A stretch of DNA of 5,900 nt from the NCBI GenBank assembly GCA_021805585.1, contig JAJZEY010000012.1, positions 1 to 5,900 on the forward strand, read 5' to 3'. Shown one piece after another: positions 1-5,900 of this stretch. The first letter of the stretch is position 1. Each line of letters begins with the position of its first letter. The notes beneath the pieces were generated by a model. It did not search any database. It was not told the origin of the DNA and worked only from the letters and a program-made list of their open reading frames with translations. Both the position numbers and the translations under genes were made by a program. This DNA is from Planctomycetota bacterium (lineage in GTDB: Bacteria > Planctomycetota > Phycisphaerae > WQYP01).

Positions 1-221
1 GTTCCTTTCGCGATTACCGATACCTAATTCGTACCGCGTTCATATTATGGCAATAGACGCAAGTCGCCAAGGGCATGACAATCGCCTCGAACCGCTCTAA
101 AAGAACACGCGCTGTGGTTTTAAGGGTGCGGAAACCGGGGCATGGCGGATACAACGTCGGGCACCGCCTGGGCCTCTAGTTTTTTTGGTTGGCTTTTGTT
201 GTGCCTCCGGCCCGCCGACCG
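1..221. other. Non-coding stretch downstream of hpnD
   Basis: I find no supportable gene on either strand. The only ATG-started frames are about 8 to 20 codons long. No hpnE-like coding sequence follows hpnD here, although hpnE often sits beside hpnC and hpnD. A T-run on the plus strand at 180-186 is preceded only by a weak 5-bp inverted repeat (144-148 with 164-168), separated from the run by 11 bases, so I do not call a terminator. On the minus strand, the direction hpnD is read, the same run is A-rich and cannot end transcription. Confidence 0.6.
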
Positions 222-1118
222 CTAGCGGGAAATCCAGGCGCGCAGGGCAATCCAGGATTTGCTTATGGAGCTTAGCCTGACGCGACCCTTAAGCACCTGC
301 AGTGGGTCATGGGAAATTTTACGCAGAATTCCGGAATAAATTGCCGTCATGGCCCATAACGACGCGCGGCTGTCGGCGGAAATGCAGGCTTCCAGGCCGG
401 CGCTGCGGGCAAAAAAATCTTCGGCCCGTTGGATTTCAAAACGCAGCAACGCGTCCACGCCCGCACGACCTGATTCGGACAGAAGTTCGTCGGGCTTAAC
501 GGAAAACCGGTGCATATCTTCCAGTGGAAGGTAATGCCGTCCGCGCGCGGCATCTTCGCGCACATCACGTAAAATATTGGTCAGTTGAAACGCGATTCCC
601 CGGTCCACGGCCATGGCACGGGTTTTTTCACCGCCCGTAAATCCCCAAATTTGAATGCTGGCCAGGCCCACCACGCTGGCCACCTGATAGCAATAATCAT
701 GAAGCTGGGCAAATGTTGGGGGCTGCGTGAACAAAATGTCTCCCACCTGTCCGTCAATCATGGCGTCCAGCAGGTCAATATCCAACCCAAAAGATTCCAC
801 ACAATGAATAAACGCACCCCAGCCGGGCCACGAATCGGTTCCCGGCACGCGCCGCTGTTTCGCAGCTTCGTGCGTGGCGCGGCGGAACGCTTCGAGTGCG
901 GCAATTCGGCTGTCCGCGGACTGGTTAGCCGAGTCATCCGCCAGATCATCCGCCAGGCGCATCCACGCATAAAGGGCAAACATTCCGCGTCGCTTTGCCG
1001 GAGGCAACAGTTTAAGTCCATAATAAAAATTGCGGGCCTGAATGCGCGTTACGTCATCGCAAAATGTCTGCGATTCGGCCAGACTCCGGTCGATCGAAGG
1101 GGTGGTGGCCAGGGTCAT
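222..1118 (-). CDS. hpnD: Presqualene diphosphate synthase HpnD
   Basis: A 298-residue all-alpha prenyl synthase of the squalene/phytoene synthase family (trans-isoprenyl diphosphate synthase, head-to-head type). HpnD condenses two farnesyl diphosphates to presqualene diphosphate in the cytoplasm, the first committed step to squalene in the HpnCDE route. The N-terminal block RNFYYGLKLLPPAKRRGMFA (residues 29-48) is typical of HpnD. The first Mg-binding Asp-rich motif DDLADD is at 57-62 and the second, RDVRED, at 184-189, followed by HYLP at 195-198. The YCYQVASVVGL block at 142-152 also fits. Length is normal for the family. The ATG at 1118 is supported by a strong ribosome binding site and by its overlap with the hpnC stop. 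A phytoene or eukaryote-type squalene synthase is less likely, because a HpnC paralogue lies directly upstream. Confidence 0.92.
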   Translation of the reverse strand: MTLATTPSIDRSLAESQTFCDDVTRIQARNFYYGLKLLPPAKRRGMFALYAWMRLADDLADDSANQSADSRIAALEAFRRATHEAAKQRRVPGTDSWPGWGAFIHCVESFGLDIDLLDAMIDGQVGDILFTQPPTFAQLHDYCYQVASVVGLASIQIWGFTGGEKTRAMAVDRGIAFQLTNILRDVREDAARGRHYLPLEDMHRFSVKPDELLSESGRAGVDALLRFEIQRAEDFFARSAGLEACISADSRASLWAMTAIYSGILRKISHDPLQVLKGRVRLSSISKSWIALRAWISR

Positions 1119-2098
1119 GTCCGTCCTCCCGGCATTAGCGAATTGATAGCCATAGCCGTTACCGCCCGTCCCATCAATCCCAGCTTTTGCGCCTTGGAAA
1201 GCGCAGGGCGAGAGGAAAGCGTGTCGTAATTCAATCGGCGAATTGCGGCAAGTATTGCCAGCCCCCCCCGACTGAAAAGGGAAATCTGCGTCCGCATAGC
1301 GGGACGGATCAGCGCCAGCAGGGGCCGGCCCTGACCAAACAGTTCAGCCGCACGGTCCACTTCAAAATGCAGGAGGTTGCGGTAATTCTGATCGCAGCGG
1401 CCTGCGATAATCTGTTCCTCGGTCACGCCAAATCGGCCCATGGATTCCCTTGGAAGGTAGATGCGGTTTCGTCGCAAAATGTCGGACCGTACATCCTGCC
1501 AGAAATTGGCAAGCTGCAAAGCGGAACAAATTTTGTCGGAATAACGTTGCCTTTCCGGATCACTGTAGCCCCCAAGATGCAGGACCAGACGGCCGACCGG
1601 GTCGGCGCTGCGGCGGCAGTAATCCAAAACTTGATCAAATGTTTCATAACGGTGAATGCGCTGGTCCTGCACAAAAGCGTCAATTAAATCTAAAAATGGC
1701 TGGATGGGAATTTTGTGCCGGTCTATTGTGCCGCGCAATGCCGAAAATATCGCCGTCCGCGTATCTCCCGAGTAACATGCCACCGTTTGGCGGCGAAAAT
1801 CCTCAAGATAATTGAGCGCGGTCGCCCTATCCGGCACTTCATCCCCCAGGTCGTCGGCGGTGCGGCAGAAGGCGTAAATATTGCAAAAATCCTGGCGGAG
1901 AGCTTTGGGAACAAGCCACGAGACAACCGTGAAATTCTCGTAATGTTCATGGGCCAGTTTCCAGGTATATCGCGCGGCGGCGACCGGATCCGTCATCGGA
2001 GCCATGGCCATTTCAACCGTTGGCGGCGGACCTGCGGGCGTTTGGGTAAGAATATTCGGGTCCATTGAGTTGCTCGGTACGCGATTCCTGTCTGCCAC
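1115..2098 (-). CDS. hpnC: Hydroxysqualene synthase HpnC
   Basis: A 327-residue paralogue of HpnD. HpnC converts presqualene diphosphate to hydroxysqualene, which HpnE then reduces to squalene. The block HYENFTVVSWLVP at residues 52-64 closely matches the HYENFPVAS signature that separates HpnC from HpnD and phytoene synthases. The first Asp-rich motif is DDLGDE at 82-87 (within CRTADDLGDE) and the second is QDVRSD at 201-206. YCRRSADPVGRLVL at 160-173 and RIYLP at 212-216 are also family blocks. The longest frame begins at a GTG (2098) with no visible Shine-Dalgarno sequence. It carries about 40 residues before the conserved core, rich in Pro, Thr and Met. ATG codons at 2065 (residue 12), 2011 (residue 30) and 1996 (residue 35) are alternative starts, so the true N terminus is uncertain. 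It is the first gene of the hpnC-hpnD pair. Confidence 0.92.
   Translation of the reverse strand: MADRNRVPSNSMDPNILTQTPAGPPPTVEMAMAPMTDPVAAARYTWKLAHEHYENFTVVSWLVPKALRQDFCNIYAFCRTADDLGDEVPDRATALNYLEDFRRQTVACYSGDTRTAIFSALRGTIDRHKIPIQPFLDLIDAFVQDQRIHRYETFDQVLDYCRRSADPVGRLVLHLGGYSDPERQRYSDKICSALQLANFWQDVRSDILRRNRIYLPRESMGRFGVTEEQIIAGRCDQNYRNLLHFEVDRAAELFGQGRPLLALIRPAMRTQISLFSRGGLAILAAIRRLNYDTLSSRPALSKAQKLGLMGRAVTAMAINSLMPGGRT
1124..1130 (-). promoter_or_regulatory. Ribosome binding site of hpnD, inside hpnC
   Basis: On the minus strand GGGAGGA lies 5 bases before the hpnD ATG. It is built into the last codons of hpnC (Pro-Gly-Gly-Arg-Thr-stop). With the ATGA stop/start overlap at 1115-1118 this indicates translational coupling and fixes the hpnD start. 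Confidence 0.8.
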
Positions 2099-2230
2099 GA
2101 AAACCAGACCAAATAACCGGTTTAAAGGCTTGGTCAGCCGCCACCAAATCGGGTAAGATATTGGAGGCAGGACTTCTTATTGTCCCGAATTCCGGTCGGC
2201 TTGCAAATATGGCCGGCGGAATAAGCGGGG

Positions 2231-2236
2231 TACAAT
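2231..2236 (+). promoter_or_regulatory. Possible -10 box for ispH
   Basis: TACAAT differs from the TATAAT consensus at one position and lies 85 bases before the ispH start. The hexamer 17 bases upstream (2208-2213, TATGGC) is a poor -35 box, so this is only a candidate. Confidence 0.25.
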
Positions 2237-2309
2237 AAGCCTGTGTGAATGAACTCGCCGGTGTGGCGGGCGCTTAACGCGATAGTCGGCGGGTCAGGAA
2301 CCCTTTTTC

Positions 2310-2316
2310 GGAGAAG
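2310..2316 (+). promoter_or_regulatory. Ribosome binding site of ispH
   Basis: GGAGAAG begins 12 bases before the ATG at 2322, with 8 bases between GGAG and the start codon. This is a good Shine-Dalgarno match and supports that start, which also agrees with the invariant MKILLANPRGFCAGV N terminus of the family. Confidence 0.75.
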
Positions 2317-2321
2317 ACAAA

Positions 2322-3272
2322 ATGAAGATTCTACTGGCCAATCCACGTGGCTTTTGTGCGGGCGTCAATATGGCCATCGAATGTGTGGACCGCGTACTGG
2401 AACTAAAGGGAGCACCGGTTTACGTATACCATGAAATTGTTCATAACCGCCATGTGGTGGAGAGGTTCACCCGGCAGGGGGTTGTGTTTGTGGATTCCGT
2501 TGATGAGGTTCCCAACGGTGGTACGGTCGTTTATTCCGCGCATGGCGTATCGCCTGAAGTACGTGCACGGTCCAACGCCCGCGGACTGATTCAAGTGGAT
2601 GCCACCTGTCCGCTGGTAACAAAAGTCCATAACGAAGCCATCCGCTACGCCCGCCAGAAATTCACGATTGTTCTTATCGGCCATGCCGACCACGACGAAG
2701 TGGTGGGCACCCTCGGAGAAGCGCCTGCCGCCATCAGCATAGTGGAATGTGTTGCCGATGTTGAAAAATTAAGCATCCCCGATGACCACCGCGTGGCGTA
2801 TCTGACTCAGACCACGCTTAGTCTGGACGATGCGGCCAAAATAATTGCCGCACTTAAGGCTAAATTTCCGCGGATTCAGGCGCCCCCTAAAGAGGACATC
2901 TGCTACGCCACCACCAACCGGCAGACCGCCGTTCAGAAACTCGCCCCCGAATGCGATATGGTTCTGGTTGTAGGCAGCCAGAACAGCTCCAATTCCAAAC
3001 GCCTGGTGGAAATGTCCGTCAATCGCGGCACCCGGGCTTATCTGGTGGATGATGTCTCTCATTTAGACTACTCCTGGTTTGAAAACGTCGGCACGGTCTT
3101 GCTGACCGCCGGCGCTTCGGCCCCGGAAGACCTCGTTCAGGAAATCGTTAATTTGCTTAAGTCGCGTTACGGCGCAACCGTTGAATCTCGCCATGTCACG
3201 GATGAAGACATGCACTTTGAATTGCCCGTTTCGCTCCGCCGGTTGGAAAAACAGCATGCCGACGCGGTTTAA
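2322..3272 (+). CDS. ispH: 4-hydroxy-3-methylbut-2-enyl diphosphate reductase IspH
   Basis: A complete 316-residue IspH (LytB), the last enzyme of the MEP pathway. It is a cytoplasmic iron-sulfur enzyme that reduces HMBPP to a mixture of IPP and DMAPP. The three cluster cysteines are C12 (NPRGFCAGV), C96 (DATCPLVTKVH) and C194 (EDICYATTNRQ). Substrate-pocket residues known from E. coli IspH are present at matching places: H41 (HEIVHN), H74 (SAHGVS), H124 and the proton-relay E126 (GHADHDEVVGT), and the GSQNSSNS loop at 218-225. TAGASAP is also conserved. The length equals that of the E. coli enzyme. The gene is read away from hpnC and supplies precursors for the farnesyl diphosphate used by HpnC and HpnD. 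I see no truncation or frameshift. Confidence 0.97.
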   Translation: MKILLANPRGFCAGVNMAIECVDRVLELKGAPVYVYHEIVHNRHVVERFTRQGVVFVDSVDEVPNGGTVVYSAHGVSPEVRARSNARGLIQVDATCPLVTKVHNEAIRYARQKFTIVLIGHADHDEVVGTLGEAPAAISIVECVADVEKLSIPDDHRVAYLTQTTLSLDDAAKIIAALKAKFPRIQAPPKEDICYATTNRQTAVQKLAPECDMVLVVGSQNSSNSKRLVEMSVNRGTRAYLVDDVSHLDYSWFENVGTVLLTAGASAPEDLVQEIVNLLKSRYGATVESRHVTDEDMHFELPVSLRRLEKQHADAV

Positions 3273-3273
3273 A

Positions 3274-3305
3274 CCTTGATTGCCGGGTCAAGCCTGCAAA
3301 TCAGG
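3274..3305 (+). other. Imperfect hairpin just after the ispH stop
   Basis: CCTTGATTGC (3274-3283) can pair with GCAAATCAGG (3296-3305), giving nine base pairs with one bulged base on each side and a 12-base loop. It starts two bases after the stop codon. No T-run follows, so it is not a standard intrinsic terminator; it could mark a processed or protected mRNA 3' end. The pairing was found by eye. Confidence 0.35.
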
Positions 3306-3390
3306 ATTGGCGGAGCATGAGGGTACTCGGTGATTGCAAGGGTGTTACTGTTAATCTTTTACGGTATTGCCCGGCCGAAATTCGACTTTA

Positions 3391-3508
3391 CCCGCGGACC
3401 GTCGTTGGCCGATAATACAGGGCGCGGCTGTGGCCAGTCCTCCAACGATGACCCGTGGGCGGAACGAGACACTCCGCGGCCGTAGGTCCGGTTGAGATAA
3501 CGGGTCCT
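3391..3508 (+). ncRNA. Candidate structured RNA segment, class unknown
   Basis: Three hairpins follow one another. Arm 1: CCCGCGG (3391-3397) pairs with CCGTGGG (3453-3459, one G-U), then after a 2x2 internal loop C3400-G3450 and G3401-U3449 lead into TCGTTGG (3402-3408) pairing with CCAACGA (3442-3448). That makes 16 pairs around an inner ACAG/CTGT hairpin at 3417-3431. Arm 2: GCGGA (3459-3463) with TCCGC (3473-3477), competing for one base with arm 1. Arm 3: about nine or ten pairs between 3484-3493 and 3499-3508 with two single-base bulges and a GAGAT loop. An alternative CGGACC (3395-3400) to GGTCCG (3485-3490) pairing also exists. It matches no riboswitch or small-RNA class I know. High GC content alone can create some of these pairings, so confidence is low. 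Confidence 0.3.
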
Positions 3509-3531
3509 TGGCGTGGCAGCGATTTTTGCGG

Positions 3532-3560
3532 GCGGCGGAAAATGAATGGTTTGCCGCCGC
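3532..3560 (+). promoter_or_regulatory. GC-rich leader hairpin before the transglutaminase gene
   Basis: GCGGCGG (3532-3538) pairs perfectly with CCGCCGC (3554-3560) around a 15-base loop in which AAA and TTT may extend the stem. It ends 10 bases before the ribosome binding site. The CCGCC of its 3' arm could instead pair with the GGCGG of that site (3571-3575), so the two pairings are mutually exclusive. No T-run follows, so it is not a terminator. Confidence 0.4.
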
Positions 3561-3569
3561 GCGTGAATC

Positions 3570-3575
3570 AGGCGG
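3570..3575 (+). promoter_or_regulatory. Ribosome binding site of the transglutaminase gene
   Basis: AGGCGG differs from AGGAGG at one base and lies 7 bases before the ATG at 3583. An in-frame TAA at 3577-3579 sits just upstream of that ATG, so no earlier start in this frame is possible. Confidence 0.6.
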
Positions 3576-3582
3576 TTAACAC

Positions 3583-5900
3583 ATGAACTTTCTTCGTCGT
3601 TTTAAGGCACTTGCCTACATTCTGGTGCTCCTTAGCCTGACTGGGTTTACTTACGCTTCCGCGAATTACGGATTAATGGCCATGGCCGTCGCCGCCGTGG
3701 GCATAAGCTGGTGGCTTGTGGAAAAGGGAGCCGCTCCACCGGTGCCCCGATGGATCATCAATCTGTCCGTGCTAATGATTGCGATGATGCTGTTTTGGGA
3801 ACTGGTTATTTATCGCCAGCCTAATCTTCTTTTGGGGTTGGGCCATTTTATTTTCGGCCTTGTCATCTGCAAACTCTTTGAAACCAAGACCAATCGGGAC
3901 TACGGCCAGATCATGATTCTAAGTCTCCTGCTGGTGCTTTCCGGTGCGATCCTAAGCACGTCGCCGGTGTTCGCGATGGTTCTGCTTCTCTACCTGTCCG
4001 CGGGACTTTATGTCAGTCTGATTTTTCATTTGCAGTGCGAAACACAGCGGGCCATGGCTCGCCACGCCGGTGCCGACCTGATGATGACCGCGGCCGGACA
4101 GCAGAACGTCATTGCCCGAGATTTGCGCCGGTTAAGTGTTGGCATCGGCCTGTTTCTATTTATCTTTGCCTGTCTGGTATTTGTTCTGTTTCCACGCTCC
4201 AGCGTCAATCAACTGTTTGCCAACTGGCAGCTCAATGGAGGTCCGGTGAAAACCGGATTTTCGCGGCACGTGACCATGGGCCAACTCGGAACGCTTCAAC
4301 AAAGCAATGCCCGTGTGGCTGAAGTTGCCATTGAAAAAAACGGGAAAAATATCGGCAGCGAAGGCTATCAGCCCTACTTCGTCGGTGGAACTCTGGATGT
4401 TTACGATGGGGCCACCCATGAATGGATCCGGTCATACAATTCCATGCGATCCGATCAGCGCGTTCACCTGATGGCCGGGGCACCCGTGATACTGGTTTCG
4501 CCATCGCTTTACGATACGCGGAACGTTATCACCGAGCATTTCACCTTTGATCATCCGCAGGCCAATACGCTTTTTGCCATTGAGCCGGCAGTGAAATTAT
4601 CAGGCAGGGGTCTTGGACGGGTGCTTCGGTTGAGCGACGGGTCTATGATCTGTTCGCCTCGTCAGGCCGGGGCAATCAGCTATTCCGTGGAAACGGCGTT
4701 GAAATACAATCCGAAAATTATTGGTCCGCAACGGCCGGTGCTTTTTCCGGTGGCCATGCGCTATCAGCCGTTTGATCTTAATGCCGTGTCCCGGATTCAT
4801 TCCGCCCCAATCCCGAAGCGGGTCATCGCGCTGGCCGAAAAAGTGGCCGGTCCGCTGTTGAAATTAAAGCGCACGCCCGCGACCGAAGCCCACGTGGATA
4901 TGCTTCTGGCGGATCGTTTCTGTACATGGCTTCGCGCCAATTACCCTTATTCCTTTGATATGACCCCTGTGGATTCAAACATGGACCCTACCGAGGATTT
5001 CCTGTTCAATAAGCGGAAAATCGGCGGCTATTGTGAATTTTTCGCTTCCGCGATGGTCATGTTCTGTCGCAGTTTGAACATTCCGGCCCGCATGGCGACG
5101 GGCTATCATGGCGGCGACTATAACCCGATCGCCGGTTATTACATTATTCGCCAGAAATTCGCCCACGCCTGGGTACAGGTATTTATCCCGGGACAGGGAT
5201 GGGTGGATTATGATCCCTCTCCGGCGTCTTCCCTTACCAGCATTCAGCAGAAGCTGACCTGGTTCACTGAAATTACGGATTTTTTTCAATGGGTCCGTCT
5301 CCAGTGGCTGCAAAGCATTATCGCATTCAACGAATCCATGCGCCGCAATATTATTTTAAAAATCGAAATGCTCGGCAAAGCTGTTGGCCATACCGTTATG
5401 CAGTCGATCCATCATATTGAATTAATGATGCGGGTCCTTTTTACGGATCGGCACATTGGCGCAAGCAAACGAATTCTGTTTCTTATTGGCGCGCTGGGCG
5501 CGGTGGCATTGGGCTTGTTTTTTCTGCACCTGTGGCGGAAACAGCGGCGAAGCCTGGTGGTGCGGATGGTCAAAGGAATGGACCGCGGAATGCAGCGGCA
5601 ATTGACGCGGGACCTGGCGTTTTTTGACCGGCTGGTGGAAATTCTTGAACGAATCGGCATTCAGCGCAACGATACGCAGACTCCCAGGGAATTTGTGTCC
5701 GCCGCGGTGGTCGCCGCGGGCAGCGACCTGCCCGAAGCCGATGAACTGGTCCGAATTTTTTACGATATCCGTTATGGTGGTCAGGTTGTTTCTATTGCTT
5801 TAAGCACACGCATTCGTGACGCTATTGCGACGCTCGACCGGCGCGTCCGTGGAATTAAGCCGATCATCCCGGTCTCTTCCGATCCACCCGTGACCGCGCT
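3583..5900 (+). CDS. TgpA-like membrane transglutaminase, 3' partial
   Basis: The frame runs without a stop from ATG 3583 to the window edge (772 codons so far). Domains in order: a DUF3488-type membrane region with about six or seven hydrophobic segments (near 9-27, 29-46, 57-77, possibly 81-98, 108-125, 128-149, 184-203) including KLFETKTNRD at 97-106 and FPR at 203-205; a large, probably periplasmic, region; a transglutaminase core at about 440-546; a transmembrane helix at about 631-650; and a cytoplasmic DUF4129-type tail with TPREF and FYDIRYGG. The catalytic triad is visible: C484 (GGYCEFFAS), H528 (AHAWVQV) and D544 (DYDPSPA), so the enzyme looks active. Pseudomonas TgpA has the same layout; such proteins are envelope-associated, and their substrates are poorly known. 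The family often sits with MoxR-type ATPase and DUF58 genes, which are absent here. An internal protease-like rather than cross-linking activity cannot be excluded. Confidence 0.9.
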   Translation, partial: MNFLRRFKALAYILVLLSLTGFTYASANYGLMAMAVAAVGISWWLVEKGAAPPVPRWIINLSVLMIAMMLFWELVIYRQPNLLLGLGHFIFGLVICKLFETKTNRDYGQIMILSLLLVLSGAILSTSPVFAMVLLLYLSAGLYVSLIFHLQCETQRAMARHAGADLMMTAAGQQNVIARDLRRLSVGIGLFLFIFACLVFVLFPRSSVNQLFANWQLNGGPVKTGFSRHVTMGQLGTLQQSNARVAEVAIEKNGKNIGSEGYQPYFVGGTLDVYDGATHEWIRSYNSMRSDQRVHLMAGAPVILVSPSLYDTRNVITEHFTFDHPQANTLFAIEPAVKLSGRGLGRVLRLSDGSMICSPRQAGAISYSVETALKYNPKIIGPQRPVLFPVAMRYQPFDLNAVSRIHSAPIPKRVIALAEKVAGPLLKLKRTPATEAHVDMLLADRFCTWLRANYPYSFDMTPVDSNMDPTEDFLFNKRKIGGYCEFFASAMVMFCRSLNIPARMATGYHGGDYNPIAGYYIIRQKFAHAWVQVFIPGQGWVDYDPSPASSLTSIQQKLTWFTEITDFFQWVRLQWLQSIIAFNESMRRNIILKIEMLGKAVGHTVMQSIHHIELMMRVLFTDRHIGASKRILFLIGALGAVALGLFFLHLWRKQRRSLVVRMVKGMDRGMQRQLTRDLAFFDRLVEILERIGIQRNDTQTPREFVSAAVVAAGSDLPEADELVRIFYDIRYGGQVVSIALSTRIRDAIATLDRRVRGIKPIIPVSSDPPVTA

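Larger units (their letters stand above)
2099..2321. promoter_or_regulatory. Divergent intergenic region between hpnC and ispH
   Basis: This 223-base gap separates the diverging hpnC and ispH genes and must hold both promoters unless transcripts enter from further away. A TACAAT at 2231-2236 (plus strand) resembles a sigma-70 -10 box and would give an ispH leader of about 80 bases, but no good -35 box lies 16-18 bases upstream (TTGCAA at 2201-2206 is too far). Near the hpnC side is an inverted repeat, TTGGT at 2130-2134 with ACCAA at 2143-2147 (8-base spacer), and a perfect 8-base palindrome AACCGGTT at 2115-2122. Either could be an operator, but neither matches a site I recognise. No small gene is supported. 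Confidence 0.5.
3273..3582 (+). other. Gene-free gap between ispH and the transglutaminase gene
   Basis: These 310 bases hold no convincing gene. One 32-codon frame (ATG 3317, stop 3413-3415) lacks a properly spaced ribosome binding site and recognisable content. The gap has an AT-rich patch (about 3346-3366), then a GC-rich stretch with many complementary segments, described separately. No intrinsic terminator with a U-run is visible, so ispH transcription may read through into the next gene. Confidence 0.6.

Noticed and set aside
144..186. Possible plus-strand terminator ahead of the T-run at 180-186
   Set aside because: The inverted repeat GGCGG/CCGCC has a 15-base loop and ends 11 bases before the T-run, and no plus-strand gene is visible upstream.
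585..1229. A 214-codon plus-strand open frame opposite hpnD and the end of hpnC
   Set aside because: It lies antisense to two genes with clear family motifs, has no recognisable domains and no convincing ribosome binding site, and reads like a shadow frame rich in Arg, Gly and His.
1187..2068. Several overlapping plus-strand frames opposite hpnC
   Set aside because: They are antisense to the strongly conserved HpnC coding sequence and contain no motifs of their own.
2291..2308. GGGT/ACCC hairpin followed by five T residues just before the ispH ribosome binding site, resembling an attenuator
   Set aside because: The stem is only four pairs with a 5-base loop, too weak for an intrinsic terminator, and no leader peptide precedes it.
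2134..2346. A 70-codon minus-strand frame across the divergent intergenic region
   Set aside because: It begins inside ispH, overlaps the ispH ribosome binding site and the likely promoters, and has no recognisable content.
3334..3362. Possible promoter in the AT-rich patch (TTGCAA at 3334-3339, TTTTAC at 3357-3362)
   Set aside because: The spacing is 17 bases but the -10 candidate matches only three of six consensus positions, so chance is as good an explanation.
3317..3415. A 32-codon frame between ispH and the transglutaminase gene
   Set aside because: The GGAG before its ATG is only one base away, too close to serve as a normal site, and the peptide shows no recognisable feature. It also overlaps the proposed structured segment.
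4026..5660. Several minus-strand frames of 60 to 112 codons opposite the transglutaminase gene
   Set aside because: They are antisense to a long continuous frame with intact domains and catalytic residues, and none has family motifs.

Overview
This window reads as ordinary chromosomal DNA from a Gram-negative bacterium that makes isoprenoids by the MEP pathway and squalene by the HpnC/HpnD/HpnE route. I see no phage, insertion sequence, CRISPR, tRNA or rRNA signal. The IspH sequence and the combination of genes would fit a member of the Planctomycetota or another PVC-type lineage. That is an impression from sequence resemblance only; no phylogenetic marker here settles it.

Layout. Positions 1-221 hold no supportable gene. 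Positions 222-2098, minus strand, carry two overlapping genes for paralogous head-to-head prenyl synthases, read hpnC then hpnD. Their 4-base ATGA overlap implies translational coupling. Positions 2099-2321 are a divergent promoter region. Positions 2322-3272, plus strand, encode a complete IspH with all expected iron-sulfur and substrate residues. Positions 3273-3582 are a non-coding gap rich in potential RNA hairpins. From 3583 to the right edge, plus strand, runs an open, stop-free gene for a large membrane-anchored transglutaminase-like protein (DUF3488 / transglutaminase core / DUF4129, TgpA-like). Its 3' end lies outside the window.

How they fit together. IspH makes IPP and DMAPP, the precursors of farnesyl diphosphate. 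HpnD condenses two farnesyl diphosphates to presqualene diphosphate, and HpnC converts that to hydroxysqualene. HpnE, the flavoprotein that would finish squalene for hopanoids or related lipids, is not in the window. The divergent pair therefore links precursor supply with the first committed squalene steps. The TgpA-like protein is an envelope protein with no obvious metabolic link to these genes.

The least explained part is the 310-base gap between ispH and the transglutaminase gene. It contains a hairpin just after ispH, a roughly 120-base segment with several long complementary arms, and a GC-rich hairpin whose 3' arm could instead pair with the ribosome binding site of the next gene. This is a candidate structured leader or small RNA. 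I read the pairings by eye and have not tested them by folding or comparison.
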